This document shows positions 1 to 5,648 of a stretch of 7,176 nucleotides of DNA, piece by piece. The translations under genes and the position numbers were made by a program. Under the pieces are notes generated by a model. It worked only from the letters and a program-made list of their open reading frames with translations, was not told the DNA's origin and did not search any database. The stretch lies in the NCBI GenBank assembly GCA_037139695.1, contig JBAXFX010000061.1, positions 1-7,176 of the forward strand, given 5' to 3'. The stretch is from JAAXTX01 sp037139695. GTDB lineage: Bacteria > Patescibacteriota > Minisyncoccia > Moranbacterales > UBA1568. How positions within the stretch are numbered: the stretch's first letter is position 1; each line of letters opens with the position of its first letter.

Positions 1-107
1 GTCGTAACCTGACGAGTTTTGAATGGTTTGCAGCCGAAATTTTCGGATTTCAGCCTGCAAGCGTATTTTTTGGCTTATATGTGCGTTGAGATTTGAGATA
101 GATACTA
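1..107 (-). repeat. MITE-like hairpin repeat, copy 1 (A-type arm, cut by the window edge)
   Basis: This stretch is the reverse complement of 5648-5754. By hand alignment the two match over 107 nt without gaps and with about 7 mismatches (roughly 93% identity). It ends on the right with the terminal repeat TGAGATTTGAGATAGATACT and holds the short palindrome CCGAAATTTTCGG near 34-46. Position 1 corresponds to the centre of the complete copy, so the other arm should lie just left of the window. Its inner end abuts the A-tract 107-111, which is the T-tract of a leftward terminator. It carries no coding signal. Confidence 0.85.
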
Positions 108-128
108 AAAACCGAGTCGCTATCTCGG
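107..128 (-). terminator. Leftward hairpin plus T5 terminator next to repeat copy 1
   Basis: Read on the minus strand, a CCGAG/CTCGG stem (128-124 with 116-112) with a 7-nt loop is followed at once by five T (111-107). This is a short but typical intrinsic terminator. It lies downstream of the 109-aa membrane protein gene and of a stronger terminator at 214-249, so it is either a back-up or the end of a separate small transcript. The T-tract touches the terminal repeat of the MITE-like element. Confidence 0.5.
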
Positions 129-210
129 CATCCCGGCATACGCGGGACAAGTGCGCGGGGCAGGCTGTCCAAGGATGTGGCCCCGCTGACAATGCATATG
201 AGTATGGATA
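107..210 (-). ncRNA. Possible small structured RNA (weak)
   Basis: Between two leftward terminators lies a non-coding stretch rich in hairpins: GCGGGGC/GCCCCGC (155-161 with 180-186), TCCCG/CGGGA (131-135 with 143-147) and the terminal CCGAG/CTCGG stem with T5. A structured block ending in its own terminator could be a small RNA read leftward. It could equally be the trailing part of the 109-aa gene transcript. No known RNA family (tRNA, SRP RNA, RNase P, 6S, tmRNA) was recognised, and no convincing promoter was seen at its start. Confidence 0.2.
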
Positions 211-213
211 TTC

Positions 214-249
214 AAAAGAGACTCGGCTTTCGAAAGAAAGTCGAGTCTC
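214..249 (-). terminator. Strong intrinsic terminator of the 109-aa membrane protein gene
   Basis: The arms 218-230 and 237-249 pair over 13 positions with a single G-T wobble around a 6-nt loop. On the minus strand the stem is followed by TTTT (217-214). It lies about 43 nt past the stop codon of the minus-strand gene, the expected place for its rho-independent terminator. Confidence 0.8.
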
Positions 250-292
250 CGTGTATCCAATCATTCCTGCCGAACGTATTCAGCCTATCCGA

Positions 293-622
293 TTAATTCG
301 CTGAGTTTGTCGTGGCGGCGGCACCAGCCGGTACGGTCGGCTTTGGGGCGACAGTATTCGTCGGTGTTCCGGTTACCGGCGCATTTTCCGGCACCACTGT
401 CGAATTGTCGTTCGTGGCCGGCGCGGTCACGTCTGACTTTTTCTTGGAAGATTTCTTCTTTTTTGCGGTGCCATCGTCCTGTGTCGTCTTTGGCGTCTTT
501 GCAGGCGCCTTCTTCGAGTAGTGGTGGTACAGATAGAATCCGCCGAGGAGCACGATGATGACGGCTCCGATGATGATCACGTTCCTGTTCTTCGGATCCT
601 TCACGGTCTTCATGATATCCAT
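293..622 (-). CDS. Small single-span membrane protein, Lys-rich then Thr/Pro/Ala-rich tail
   Basis: This 109-residue protein is not recognised. A short basic N-terminus (MDIMKTVKDPKNRN) precedes one hydrophobic helix at about residues 14-32 (NVIIIGAVIIVLLGGFYLY). A lysine-rich patch follows (about 37-63, including KKKKSSKKK). The C-terminal half (about 64-109) is low-complexity Thr/Pro/Ala/Asn and probably disordered. No cleavage motif is evident, so the helix is more likely an anchor than a cleaved signal. The direction of insertion is unclear, because both flanks carry positive charge. A second in-frame ATG (residue 4) could be the real start, and neither has a clear ribosome binding site. 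The gene has its own promoter (651-679) and a strong terminator (214-249), so it is a single-gene transcription unit divergent from the thymidylate synthase gene. The overlapping 145-aa frame (285-722) lacks the coherent membrane segment and was not chosen. Confidence 0.75.
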   Translation of the reverse strand: MDIMKTVKDPKNRNVIIIGAVIIVLLGGFYLYHHYSKKAPAKTPKTTQDDGTAKKKKSSKKKSDVTAPATNDNSTVVPENAPVTGTPTNTVAPKPTVPAGAAATTNSAN

Positions 623-650
623 GCTTTTGATTTAATGATAAAGCCTGTCT

Positions 651-679
651 AGTATAGTGGAAATAAGGATATCGCGCAA
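651..679 (-). promoter_or_regulatory. Sigma70-type promoter for the 109-aa membrane protein gene
   Basis: On the minus strand TTGCGC (679-674) and TATACT (656-651) are separated by exactly 17 nt. The -10 matches consensus in 5 of 6 positions; the -35 keeps only TTG. Transcription would begin near 644, about 20 nt before the start codon at 622. The -35 sits in the small inverted repeat GCGCAACGCGC (674-684), which could be an operator, but this is speculative. Confidence 0.55.
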
Positions 680-824
680 CGCGCTTGTCGTCAGAAACTG
701 TTTTTAAACGCATTTTTCCCATTAAAAGGCCAAAAACGAATTTTAAAGAAGGTGTACTTGGTATGTTTGCGAGCGTGCCAAATGTATGCGAAAATAGAGT
801 ACTGACCAGTGAGATATCAAAACT

Positions 825-2117
825 ATGCCGAAGATCTTTCTCTACGACGAATACGGTCCCGAGGATGTGGCGATGCTGCAGGCGCTCTATTCACGCAGTG
901 CCGAAAGCGTCGAGAAACACGTCGCGAAGGTGAAAGAGACCGGGTCGGGAAAGTTCATGGAACGGTTCTACGTGGGATACGGACACATGTCCATCGCCGA
1001 CTGCGGGAGTACGACGCTTTTCATCGAGGGGTTGAGCATACTCTGTGACAAGGCCATTCAGGACTGGCCACTCTATTCGGGACAGGAGACGAGCACCCGC
1101 TATATCGACATGAGCCGTCAGCCGATGATCGATTCCGTAGGAACGGACGCGTCTCGGGAGATACAGAAGAAATGGCACGCGTTCTATGTCTCGTCCGGTC
1201 CGGCGGTCGAAGCGCATCTTCGCGCGAAGTTTCCCCGGAAGGCGGACGAGGATGAGAAAATGTACGATAAGGCCATCAAGGCCCGTTCGTTCGATATCCT
1301 ACGCGGATTCCTGCCGGCCGGTATCACGACGCAGCTTTCATGGCATACGAACCTCCGGCAGGCGTGGGACAAGCTCGCACTTCTGCGGCATCATCCGCTC
1401 GCCGAGGTCCGGGAGACGGCGGAAGGGATGCTTGCGGTGCTCCGGGAGCGCTATCCGAACAGTTTCAGTCACAAGCGCTACGAGGAACAGGAAGCCTATC
1501 GGAGGGATGTCCTTTCGAGACGGACATACTTCGCTCCCGAATCGTTTCCGGAGGAATTCGGAGTGAAGACGACCGTCGAAAGGGAATCGCTCGCGCCGTA
1601 TGCCGACATTCTCGGAAAGCGACCGGTGAAGACGAACCTGCCACAGTATCTGCGCGCGCTGGGAACCTTCACCTTCGATTTCCTTCTCGACTTCGGGTCA
1701 TATCGCGACATACAGCGTCATCGTGCCGCCATCCATCAGATGCCGCTCCTTGCGACCCGGTACGGGTTTCATCCCTGGTACCTTGAGCAGCTGCCTGAAG
1801 ATCTTCGGGTCGCCGCGGAAGCGCTTATCAAGGAACAGGTCGTGTCGATCGCGAAGATCGACGCCTCACCCGAGGACAAGCAGTATCTCGTCGCGATGGG
1901 GTTTTTGGTGCCGGTTCGGTATACTTTCGACCTGCCGAATCTTATTTACTTCGTCGAATTGCGAAGTGGTAAGACGGTGCATCCCACACTGCGACCGATC
2001 GCGCAGAGGATGGCGGACGAGATCGAAAAACGGTTTCCGGAAGTGGCACTTCACGTGGACCGCAATCCGGATGATTGGGATGTGCGCCGGGGATTGCAGG
2101 ACATTTCGGTCAGATGA
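825..2117 (+). CDS. thyX: FAD-dependent thymidylate synthase-like protein with duplicated ThyX domain
   Basis: ThyX makes dTMP from dUMP with methylene-tetrahydrofolate, FAD and NADPH. This 430-aa protein is about twice the usual ThyX length (roughly 220-250 aa) and shows two ThyX-like halves. The N half has GHMSIAD (53-59), a signature remnant SGQETSTRY (85-93) and the C-terminal ThyX region from LPAGITT through LSWHTN and LALLR to EVRETAE (163-200). In it, the RHR of the RHRx7S motif is replaced by DWP (80-82). The C half keeps RHR (298-300) inside FGSYRDIQRHR, then TRY (311-313). It ends with LVPVRYTFDLPNLIYFVELR and a TLRPIAQRMADEI helix, but the serine of the signature is lost. ThyX active sites form between subunits, so the halves may build one composite site. 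Start ATG 825 has no strong ribosome binding site. It probably leads the dTTP gene set. Family assignment is firm; retained synthase activity is inferred. Confidence 0.85.
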   Translation: MPKIFLYDEYGPEDVAMLQALYSRSAESVEKHVAKVKETGSGKFMERFYVGYGHMSIADCGSTTLFIEGLSILCDKAIQDWPLYSGQETSTRYIDMSRQPMIDSVGTDASREIQKKWHAFYVSSGPAVEAHLRAKFPRKADEDEKMYDKAIKARSFDILRGFLPAGITTQLSWHTNLRQAWDKLALLRHHPLAEVRETAEGMLAVLRERYPNSFSHKRYEEQEAYRRDVLSRRTYFAPESFPEEFGVKTTVERESLAPYADILGKRPVKTNLPQYLRALGTFTFDFLLDFGSYRDIQRHRAAIHQMPLLATRYGFHPWYLEQLPEDLRVAAEALIKEQVVSIAKIDASPEDKQYLVAMGFLVPVRYTFDLPNLIYFVELRSGKTVHPTLRPIAQRMADEIEKRFPEVALHVDRNPDDWDVRRGLQDISVR

Positions 2118-2161
2118 CGACTCACGACTGATAATGGGGGACAGAGTAATTTTGAATTTTG

Positions 2162-2191
2162 TCAGCCGGAGGCTGATCACCCTCTGGGTGA
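2162..2191 (+). repeat. Twin perfect hairpins in the thyX-to-kinase intergenic region
   Basis: Two adjacent 15-nt hairpins, each a perfect 6-bp stem with a 3-nt loop: TCAGCC-GGA-GGCTGA (2162-2176) and TCACCC-TCT-GGGTGA (2177-2191). They are joined by the palindrome TGATCA. GAATTTT (2152-2158) can pair with AAAATTC (2214-2220) to enclose both in a three-way junction. No T-run follows on either strand, so they do not look like a plain terminator. RNA processing, stability or protein binding is possible. Confidence 0.6.
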
Positions 2192-2221
2192 AATTTCGAA
2201 ACTAGGACGGGAAAAATTCGG

Positions 2222-2285
2222 CAATATGACAATGTAACGATACGGCAATGTAAACATGTAACAATGTAGCAATATAACACTGTAA
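2222..2285 (+). repeat. Degenerate 8-bp tandem repeat, consensus CAATGTAA, eight units
   Basis: The stretch divides into exact 8-nt units: CAATATGA, CAATGTAA, CGATACGG, CAATGTAA, ACATGTAA, CAATGTAG, CAATATAA, CACTGTAA. It ends 10 nt before the start codon of the kinase gene at 2296 and would fall in its leader or the inter-cistronic mRNA. It is AT-rich with little structure. It may assist translation in the absence of a clear ribosome binding site, or be a slippage-derived repeat. Confidence 0.7.
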
Positions 2286-2295
2286 TCAAAAAACT

Positions 2296-2871
2296 ATGGG
2301 AAAGATCATTATCGGGATTTCGGGCGAGATCGCATCGGGCAAGGATACCGTCGCACATTACCTCGTGAACCGGTACGGGGCCAAGCTCTTCATGTTTTCC
2401 GACCCGCTTCGCGATATCCTCAACCGTCTTCATCTGGCTCAGAACCGGGAGAACCTGACGAAAGTCTCGGGAGCGCTTCGGAGCACGTTCGGGGATAATA
2501 TCCTTTCGCACATCATCGCCAACGACGCGGTCAAGGACGAATCCAAGCTCGTCGTCATCGACGGGGTTCGGAGAACGTCCGATATCGAGGCGGCGAAGGG
2601 ATTTCCGGAATTCTCGCTCATCTATGTCGAGGCATCCATGGAGACGCGGTACGGTCGGATCGTGAAACGGCATCAGAACGCCGACGACGATACCAAGACC
2701 TTCGAGGATTTCAAGAAGGATCACCTGCTTGAGACGGAAGTCGGCATTCCGGCACTGAAATCCCAGGCGCGATATATTATTGACAACGAGGGTGGTTTGG
2801 AGGAATTGTATGCTCAGACCGATGCTATCGTCACGAAGATGCGCGAGGAAGCGTCGGAACGTGTCTTGTAA
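2296..2871 (+). CDS. P-loop deoxynucleoside monophosphate kinase-like protein
   Basis: This 191-aa P-loop kinase begins with a beta strand and an intact Walker A, GEIASGKDT (10-18). A substrate-side segment KLFMFSDPLRDIL (30-42) follows, of the kind seen in viral and bacterial dNMP kinases. A Walker B-like strand, LVVIDGVRR (85-93), has Asp89. A region rich in charged residues (ETRYGRIVKRHQNADDD) could be the lid. The fold is shared with dephospho-CoA kinase and archaeal UPF0200 proteins, so the exact substrate is not fixed by sequence. Position between a thymidylate synthase and a thymidylate kinase favours dNMP phosphorylation. Start ATG 2296 lies just after an 8-bp tandem repeat and has no clear ribosome binding site. 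The stop is 4 nt before tmk, pointing to co-transcription and coupled translation. Its P-loop is canonical, unlike that of the adjacent tmk. Confidence 0.7.
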   Translation: MGKIIIGISGEIASGKDTVAHYLVNRYGAKLFMFSDPLRDILNRLHLAQNRENLTKVSGALRSTFGDNILSHIIANDAVKDESKLVVIDGVRRTSDIEAAKGFPEFSLIYVEASMETRYGRIVKRHQNADDDTKTFEDFKKDHLLETEVGIPALKSQARYIIDNEGGLEELYAQTDAIVTKMREEASERVL

Positions 2872-2875
2872 TACT

Positions 2876-3487
2876 ATGAAGAAGAATAAGAAGAAAGGAC
2901 TGTTCATCGTCTTCGAGGGATTGGACGGATCCGGTCAGGGGACGCAGATGGCCTTGCTGGAGCGGTACCTGCGTTCGAAAAGGGAGAAAACCTATATCAC
3001 GTCCGAGCCGTCGCATAACTTGATCGGTGGGCTTATCCGGTCCTTGCTCCGTGCGCACTGGAAGATGAACAATACCGGCATCCAACTGCTGTATTGCGCC
3101 GATCGGGCACATCATCTGGAAGCGGAGATCGAACCGGTTCTCGTGAAGGGTTGCCATGTGATTTGCGGACGGTACCGTTTTTCCACTATGGCGTTCGGGT
3201 CGATTAATAACGACGTTGCATGGCTTGAAACATTGAACGAAAAATTCCCGGATCCCGATGTGACCATATTCCTCGATGTCCCGCCGAAGGAATGCCTGCG
3301 TCGTATTCATGCTGGGCGTCCTTCCTCCGAGCTGTTCGAGACGGAGAAGAAACTGAAGAAGGTATATTCGACATACAAAAAGCTCTTGTCGGATACGAAA
3401 TACAGGAATATCCATTCCGTGAACGGGAATCGTCCGCCGGAGACGATCGCGAAAGATATCGCTGGGATCATCGAAAAATACCGATGA
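2876..3487 (+). CDS. tmk: Thymidylate kinase (dTMP kinase) with altered Walker A
   Basis: dTMP kinase converts dTMP to dTDP. The 203-aa protein shows the family layout: FIVFEGLDGSG P-loop strand (10-20), SEP (43-45) for the nucleotide-binding REP motif, LLYCADRAHHLE (71-82) matching the LLFxADRAxH helix, CGRYRFSTMAFG (97-108) at the DRYxxSxxAYQG motif, and TIFLDVPPKECLRRI before the lid and an FETEKKLKKVYSTY helix. Two key residues are changed. The P-loop reads GSGQGTQ instead of GSGKSTQ or GSGKTTQ, with Gln21 in place of the phosphate-binding Lys and Gly22 in place of Ser/Thr. The Asp of DRY is Gly98. The reading frame is intact over normal length, so it is not simply decaying. An upstream in-frame ATG at 2780 was rejected because it overlaps the previous gene and adds 32 non-family residues. 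Confidence 0.85.
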   Translation: MKKNKKKGLFIVFEGLDGSGQGTQMALLERYLRSKREKTYITSEPSHNLIGGLIRSLLRAHWKMNNTGIQLLYCADRAHHLEAEIEPVLVKGCHVICGRYRFSTMAFGSINNDVAWLETLNEKFPDPDVTIFLDVPPKECLRRIHAGRPSSELFETEKKLKKVYSTYKKLLSDTKYRNIHSVNGNRPPETIAKDIAGIIEKYR

Positions 3488-3520
3488 TATCGAATTTTTC
3501 CGTATCGTGAACGCAGCGCT

Positions 3521-3946
3521 ATGAATATCGACGTGAAAAAACTTGACCCGGGGGCCAAGCTTCCGGTACGTGCGCATGAGGGCGACGCGGGGCTCGACCT
3601 GCACGCGCTTGCCGGATGTTCCATCGCGCCGGGTGAACGGGTGTCCGTTCCGACCGGTATCGCGATCGCGGTCCCGTACGGGCATGTCGGTCTTATCCTG
3701 GACCGTTCGGGGCTTGCGGCCAAATATGGGATTACCACGCTCGGCGGGGTCATCGACTCAGCATATCGCGGGGAATGGATCGCCATTATGCTGAACACTT
3801 CCGATACCGCGTATGAGGTCGTGGCCGGGGAACGGATCGCCCAGATCCTCGTCATTCCGATCGCGCTTCCGGACGTTTGCGAAGTAACGGAGCTCGATGC
3901 TACCATACGGGGAGAGGGCCGGTTCGGGAGCACGGGAAGGACGTGA
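3521..3946 (+). CDS. dut: dUTP diphosphatase (dUTPase), trimeric type
   Basis: Hydrolyses dUTP to dUMP and pyrophosphate. This keeps uracil out of DNA and supplies dUMP to the thymidylate synthase encoded upstream. All five motifs of the homotrimeric family are present in the 141-aa protein: motif 1 AGLDLHA (23-29), motif 2 DRSGLAAKYG (61-70, with Asp where Pro is common), motif 3 GGVIDSAYRGEW (75-86) with the catalytic Asp79, motif 4 GERIAQILVIP (103-113) and the glycine-rich motif 5 RGEGRFGSTG (130-139) that closes over the substrate. Length is normal for the family. It begins 33 nt after tmk, in the same operon, with no clear ribosome binding site. The protein looks complete and active. 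Confidence 0.95.
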   Translation: MNIDVKKLDPGAKLPVRAHEGDAGLDLHALAGCSIAPGERVSVPTGIAIAVPYGHVGLILDRSGLAAKYGITTLGGVIDSAYRGEWIAIMLNTSDTAYEVVAGERIAQILVIPIALPDVCEVTELDATIRGEGRFGSTGRT

Positions 3947-3960
3947 ACCCATAAGGTCGC

Positions 3961-4025
3961 AAATCATCGAATGATTTTTGAACCGAAAACCTCGGAGGCT
4001 CGGTTGCTGGGTTCGTTTTTGGTTC
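3961..4025 (+). terminator. Weak terminator-like inverted repeats between dut and gatB
   Basis: AAATCAT/ATGATTT (3961-3967 with 3971-3977) forms a 7-bp AT-rich stem running into T5 (3975-3979), 14 nt past the dut stop. Just after it, GAACCGAAAAC (3980-3990) can pair with GTTTTTGGTTC (4015-4025) with one G-T wobble, enclosing AACCGA/TCGGTT (3981-3986 with 4000-4005) as an alternative. These could end the dTTP operon before gatB, but the first stem is weak. Confidence 0.3.
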
Positions 4026-4096
4026 CCGATTTCTTAATCGTCCCTTCTTCCTCTTGTTCCTGACCCTTGGCTTTATAGGCTTTTGACTTTTTGTTT

Positions 4097-5572
4097 ATGA
4101 AACTCATTCCCGTTATCGGCATGGAAGTGCATGTGGAGCTTAAGACGGCGTCCAAGATGTTTTGCGCGTGCGCGAACGGATTGGGCCAGGAGTCCGAGCC
4201 GAATATCCATATCTGTCCCGTCTGCACGGCCCAGCCGGGGGCGCTTCCGACACCGAACCGGAAGGCGATCGAATCCGTCCAGCGGGCAGGACTCGCGCTC
4301 GGCTGTACGCTTGCGACGCATTCGAAATTCGATCGCAAGAACTATTTTTATCCGGACCTGCCGAAAGGGTATCAGATTTCCCAGTTCGATGAACCGTTCT
4401 GCGGTCGTGGCGAACTGGAGATCCGCGAGGGGAAGACGGTCGGCATCACTCGGATCCACATGGAGGAAGATACCGGAAAGCTGACGCATCCGGCGGGAGC
4501 GAAGCATACATTGGTCGACTTGAACCGTGCCGGCGTGCCGCTGATGGAACTCGTGACGGAACCGGATATCGACTCGTCCGCCGATGCCCGGCTTTTCTGT
4601 CAGAAGCTCCGGCAGATTTTCCGGTACCTCGATATTTCCGATGCGGACATGGAGAAAGGCCAAATGCGATGCGAGGTGAACATTTCGCTACACGAGGAAG
4701 GAGCAGAGAAACTTTCCGGGACCAAGGTGGAGGTCAAGAATATCAATTCGTTCAAGGCGGTGGAGAAATCGATCGAGTTCGAGATTCGTCGGCAGACCGA
4801 GGCCCTTGAGACCGGTCGCAAGATTATGCAGGAAACAAGAGGGTGGGACGAGAATAGGCAGGGGACGGTCTCGCAACGCAAGAAGGAATCGGCACACGAC
4901 TACCGGTATTTTCCCGAGCCGGACATCCCGCCGTTCTCGTTTACGGAGGCCGATTTCGTCGCGCTTCGGCTTACCATACCCGAGCTTCCGGCTATGAAAG
5001 AAAAACGTTTTATTGAACAATATGGACTTTCGACCGAAGCGGTATCGGTAATCACTACCGAAAAGCCGACAGCTGATTACTTCGAGGCGGTCGTGAGCGA
5101 GATCCAGGCCAAGAAAAAATCCGAGGAGTTGGAGGAGGGTGCTGGAAAAGCGATCCGGCTCGCGGCCAACTATCTGGTTACCGAACTTCGTAAGCGGCTT
5201 GCGGATATCGGGAAGACCGTCGACACGTCCGGCATCACGCCGGAGAATTATGCCGAGTTTATTGTGGTCCTCGCCGACGGGAAGATCAATTCGAGCGCGG
5301 CGCAGACGGTTCTCGGAGAAATGCTTCAAGGTGGGGATAATGACCCGTCGCATATCATCGACCGTCTTAATCTTGGCCAGATGAGTGATATGGGAGAACT
5401 CGAGAGTATAGTCGATTCGGTGCTCGCCGGTAATGTCAAATCCGTCGAGGACTTCCGCGCCGGCAAGCAGAACGCGCTCCAATTCCTCATGGGCCAAACG
5501 ATGGCTGCGACGAAGGGGAAGGCGAATCCAAAAGTCGTGACCGACTTGCTTCGGAAGAAACTCGGATCATAA
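4097..5572 (+). CDS. gatB: Asp-tRNA(Asn)/Glu-tRNA(Gln) amidotransferase subunit B
   Basis: GatB binds the misacylated tRNA and activates its side-chain carboxylate inside the GatCAB complex, so that Gln-tRNA(Gln) or Asn-tRNA(Asn) is formed. The 491-aa protein is full length. It starts with IGMEVHVELKT (7-17; Glu10 and His12 are catalytic-site positions). The Zn-type cysteines Cys23, Cys25, Cys40 and Cys43 lie in MFCACAN and CPVCTAQPGALP. Then come YFYPDLPKGYQISQ (83-96), RIHMEEDTGKL (119-129), DLNRAGVPLMELVTEPDI (141-158), MRCEVNIS and EVKNINSFKAVE. A helical linker and a YqeY-like tail end in ALQFLMGQTMAATKGKANP, as in bacterial GatB. ATG 4097 was chosen because the family's first strand begins there; a TTG 6 nt upstream is possible. 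No gatA or gatC is in the window. The 150-nt gap from dut suggests its own transcript. Confidence 0.97.
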   Translation: MKLIPVIGMEVHVELKTASKMFCACANGLGQESEPNIHICPVCTAQPGALPTPNRKAIESVQRAGLALGCTLATHSKFDRKNYFYPDLPKGYQISQFDEPFCGRGELEIREGKTVGITRIHMEEDTGKLTHPAGAKHTLVDLNRAGVPLMELVTEPDIDSSADARLFCQKLRQIFRYLDISDADMEKGQMRCEVNISLHEEGAEKLSGTKVEVKNINSFKAVEKSIEFEIRRQTEALETGRKIMQETRGWDENRQGTVSQRKKESAHDYRYFPEPDIPPFSFTEADFVALRLTIPELPAMKEKRFIEQYGLSTEAVSVITTEKPTADYFEAVVSEIQAKKKSEELEEGAGKAIRLAANYLVTELRKRLADIGKTVDTSGITPENYAEFIVVLADGKINSSAAQTVLGEMLQGGDNDPSHIIDRLNLGQMSDMGELESIVDSVLAGNVKSVEDFRAGKQNALQFLMGQTMAATKGKANPKVVTDLLRKKLGS

Positions 5573-5648
5573 CTGGTGACTGTGGATTAGCCACTGGCTG
5601 AAAGAGCGGGGGGACAAGGTATGTTTACAGACGGCAGCGAATTGCCTT
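5573..5648 (+). other. Non-coding stretch after gatB with a weak hairpin
   Basis: No gene or RNA was recognised between the gatB stop and the repeat element. The end holds a small stem GGCA/TGCC (5633-5636 with 5643-5646) followed by TTA and then the terminal repeat of the element. This may be the remains of, or a weak form of, the gatB terminator. A short GTGG/CCAC stem (5582-5594) is also visible. Confidence 0.35.

Noticed and set aside
155..186. SRP RNA-like apical hairpin
   Set aside because: The stem holds CAGG and an AAGGATG stretch, but the conserved GGAA loop and AGCAG side of the SRP domain are missing.
23..304. Plus-strand open frame (93 aa) at the left edge
   Set aside because: It covers the repeat arm and the hairpin cluster; its composition follows the inverted repeats and no start signal is present.
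758..800. Promoter for thyX (TTGGTA or TTGCGA with AT-rich -10 candidates)
   Set aside because: No pair combines good -35, good -10 and 16-18 nt spacing; the best (TTGCGA 767-772 with GAAAAT 790-795) is too weak to list as a feature.
2780..2875. Upstream in-frame ATG extending tmk by 32 residues
   Set aside because: The extension overlaps the preceding kinase gene by over 90 nt and is Arg/Cys-rich without family similarity; ATG 2876 fits the family N-terminus.
2122..2907. Long minus-strand open frame (261 aa) across the kinase gene
   Set aside because: It runs antisense through the dNMP kinase gene and the tandem repeat, shows no family motif, and the plus strand holds a clear P-loop protein.
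2831..3685. Minus-strand open frame (284 aa) across tmk and dut
   Set aside because: Antisense to two recognisable enzymes, Arg-rich and without motifs; typical of codon-bias shadow frames.
4688..5497. Minus-strand open frame (269 aa) inside gatB
   Set aside because: Antisense to a full-length GatB with conserved motifs throughout.
5573..5648. Possible tRNA after gatB
   Set aside because: No T-loop (GGTTCGAATCC-like), no acceptor stem pairing and no cloverleaf on either strand.
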